From Bremia lactucae (Eukaryota > Oomycota > Peronosporomycetes > Peronosporales > Peronosporaceae): DNA of 52,486 bases. Of the stretch, positions 50,963 through 52,486 are shown one piece after another. The stretch covers positions 1 to 52,486 of the forward strand of contig NW_027152056.1 in NCBI RefSeq assembly GCF_004359215.1. The letters run 5' to 3'. How positions within the stretch are numbered: the first letter of the stretch is position 1; every line of letters starts with the position of its first letter. Below the pieces are notes generated by a model. The model had not been told where the DNA came from. It did not search any database and worked only from the letters and a program-made list of their open reading frames with translations. A program made the position numbers and the translations under genes.

Positions 50963-52165
50963 ATGAGCAGCCCTAGCCAAGAAAAGGCTGATCAAAAGCT
51001 GGAAGAGAAGCCTGTGTTCCGAACATTGACTCCAAATGAACATGCTGACCTCCCACAGTACAGATCGATGGCCGTGGCGTCAGCGCCTCCAGCGTTAAGC
51101 ATTATGGGCCCCCACACCCTGCACGGCCAATCGGGAGCCGCCTTTTCTGGCCCCACATCTTTCAAAATGGTTTCGAAGAAGAAGAAGGCCAATTTAAGCG
51201 ATGGTAGCGTTGGCGCGCCTTCATTTGGAACCCGCGTCGACCGTACAAAGTATGTGAAAGTGGCGCCTCGCGACCTTCCGCCGGCGCCGTTTCGTCTCGA
51301 GATGCACACGCATTTTCACGTCAAGCTTGAATCAACCCAGCGCGTGTGCGGCGTCGTGGGTGTCAAGCTCTGCGAGCTGGACACGGACTTCCAGTTTAAT
51401 GCTGACAAGTGCAAATGGAAGGTCGAGTACCGTAGGTGTGGTGGCGCGCAACGCGTCAGTCTGAACATAATCATCTTTAAGACGACTAAGCAAGAATATG
51501 TCATCGAAGTACAACGGCGCGAGGGTGACATCACGGCACTTATGCACCTTTTTCATGAGCTTAAGATCTTGTTTCGCCGCAGTCAGCTGCTTATTGAAAG
51601 ATCCCCCACCGTTAATGGCATTAAGCGTGCTGCCCCGAAACCGTTGCCGAAGTTGCCGCTTTCCCCTAGAAGCATTAAAAATGGAGTCTCAGCTCTTAAG
51701 GGTCTACTGGAGAGCAAGTATGCCGATACGCAGATGCAGGGTGTGCTCGGTACTATATCTATGTCTACGGTCGGGGAAGCTCGGCTTGACATGACAAGTC
51801 TGGTACCGCAGCTTGTGTTGCTCGGTCAATCCAAATATGCTAACGTCTCCCGATTAGTGAGTGCCGCCCTTGCGCGGCTTTGTGACCACCCGCAGTGCCG
51901 AAAGATTTTTATTGAATCTGATGGCTGGCAATATATCGTTGATCTCGCTGCCGGCGGCTCTGACATTACCCCAGAGGTGCAGCGAGAAAGTCTCCATGTG
52001 ATAGAGACGCTTTGTCCGCTATATTACGATGATCTTGCTAAGTCCGTTAATGCCGGCCGCGTGTTGAAGTTGGTACAGGAATGGCGAAATATCGAAGATC
52101 CTCGTCTAAAAAAGCACGCTTGCAACGCATATCGTGCGCTCGAAGATGCTGGAGTTTTTGCTTAA
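50963..52165 (+). CDS. KA1-like and armadillo-like domain protein, function unknown
   Basis: 400 residues from ATG 50963; the frame is open three codons further up, but the ATG fits the initiator 28 bp before it. Counted from 50963: a disordered N-terminus (about 1-110) with Pro, Ser and a KKKK stretch; a KA1-like module at about 115-215, with FQFNADKCKWKVEYRR, VSLNIIIFKT and YVIEVQRREGD, resembling the C-terminal kinase-associated fold of AMPK/MARK kinases but without a kinase; then helical repeats at about 240-400 (SALKGLLESKYADTQMQGVL, LVPQLVLLGQSKYANVSRLV, ALARLCDHPQCRKIF) of armadillo/HEAT type. KA1 domains bind acidic lipids or regulate kinases, so a scaffold or membrane adaptor is possible; this is inference. 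Single exon, intact. Confidence 0.75.
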   Translation: MSSPSQEKADQKLEEKPVFRTLTPNEHADLPQYRSMAVASAPPALSIMGPHTLHGQSGAAFSGPTSFKMVSKKKKANLSDGSVGAPSFGTRVDRTKYVKVAPRDLPPAPFRLEMHTHFHVKLESTQRVCGVVGVKLCELDTDFQFNADKCKWKVEYRRCGGAQRVSLNIIIFKTTKQEYVIEVQRREGDITALMHLFHELKILFRRSQLLIERSPTVNGIKRAAPKPLPKLPLSPRSIKNGVSALKGLLESKYADTQMQGVLGTISMSTVGEARLDMTSLVPQLVLLGQSKYANVSRLVSAALARLCDHPQCRKIFIESDGWQYIVDLAAGGSDITPEVQRESLHVIETLCPLYYDDLAKSVNAGRVLKLVQEWRNIEDPRLKKHACNAYRALEDAGVFA

Positions 52166-52486
52166 GCTTACGTAAGGGATGAGATGTGGCATGGCACTAC
52201 ATTAGTATTCTATCTGCCCGCCTTGATCAATTTGCTCCGTAAATACATAAGCCGCAGAGAATCATAATTATCTCCCTATAATCGAGCACTTTCTGCTCTA
52301 CAGCAATCAAGTGCACTGTCAAATTTGTTTTGTAACATTTCACTCCTGATTTCACACATTTGTTATTTCACTTCCGATATAGCAAAGTTTATTCAGCTCA
52401 AAAACGAAATAAATATCCAACTTAATATAAGAAAGCTATTAGTTTTTATATTTACTTCGTTTTGAATTGACTAAACATTGCAAGAA
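52166..52486. other. 3' flanking sequence, no gene seen
   Basis: AT-rich sequence after the stop codon to the window edge; presumably 3' UTR and intergenic DNA. Confidence 0.6.

Noticed and set aside
51498..51794. Plus and minus frames within the KA1/ARM gene
   Set aside because: They overlap an intact 400-codon gene in another frame and show no recognisable motif.
1..52486. CRISPR arrays, bacterial operons, tRNA or rRNA genes
   Set aside because: No regularly spaced repeats, no rRNA-like sequence and no convincing cloverleaf were seen; the genes are eukaryotic with GT-AG introns.

Overview
The window looks like nuclear DNA of an oomycete, most likely a downy mildew or a Phytophthora relative. 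The evidence is short-intron genes, a plant-type L-galactonolactone dehydrogenase, an oomycete-style initiator next to a start codon, and nested chromodomain Ty3/Gypsy retroelements. The species cannot be fixed from sequence alone.

Layout. Positions 1-19096 are a nest of decayed Gypsy elements. A family II element (minus strand, LTR 5899-6387) is inserted in a scrambled family III element (plus strand, to the LTR at 11327-11831). That LTR also serves as the 5' LTR of a second family III element (11327-15722). Next come an LTR fragment, an unexplained A+C-rich block (15985-16433) and a II/I chimera ending in a family I LTR at 18732-19096. Positions 19097-30800 are a compact host gene island: L-galactono-1,4-lactone dehydrogenase (minus), a dienelactone-hydrolase-like protein (minus), a MutS homologue of the MSH4 type with about 18 short introns (minus), an ALDH7A1/antiquitin-like dehydrogenase with three exons (plus), and an NKAP-type RS-rich nuclear protein (minus). 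A solo family I LTR with a perfect 5-bp target duplication lies 67 bp 5' of the NKAP start codon. Positions 31915-49873 are a second nest of family I and II fragments, including a 698-base assembly gap flanked by a near-identical duplication. The host resumes at about 49874, and a 400-aa KA1-like plus armadillo-like protein lies at 50963-52165.

Three LTR families can be told apart. Family I starts TGTAACGGGGTGTATC and ends GTGCCCCGTTACA. Family II starts TGTAACGGGGCACAC and ends GTCCGCTACA or GCTCCGCTACA. Family III starts TGACGGGGTGTCC and ends GTGCCCGGTTACA. All belong to the same chromovirus-like group: gag with a CCHC knuckle, DxG protease, RT, RNase H, HHCC/DDE integrase, SH3-like tail and a chromodomain, with gag and pol in one direction. 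No copy in the window looks autonomous.

The least expected signal is extra coding potential between the chromodomain and the 3' LTR. In families I and II it lies antisense to gag-pol. In family I, two copies differ mainly by changes that are silent in the antisense frame. A related module in family III is read in the sense direction. I recognise no function for these proteins. The host genes have separate roles: ascorbate-type synthesis, hydrolase chemistry, meiotic crossover, lysine or aldehyde catabolism, and RNA processing or transcription.
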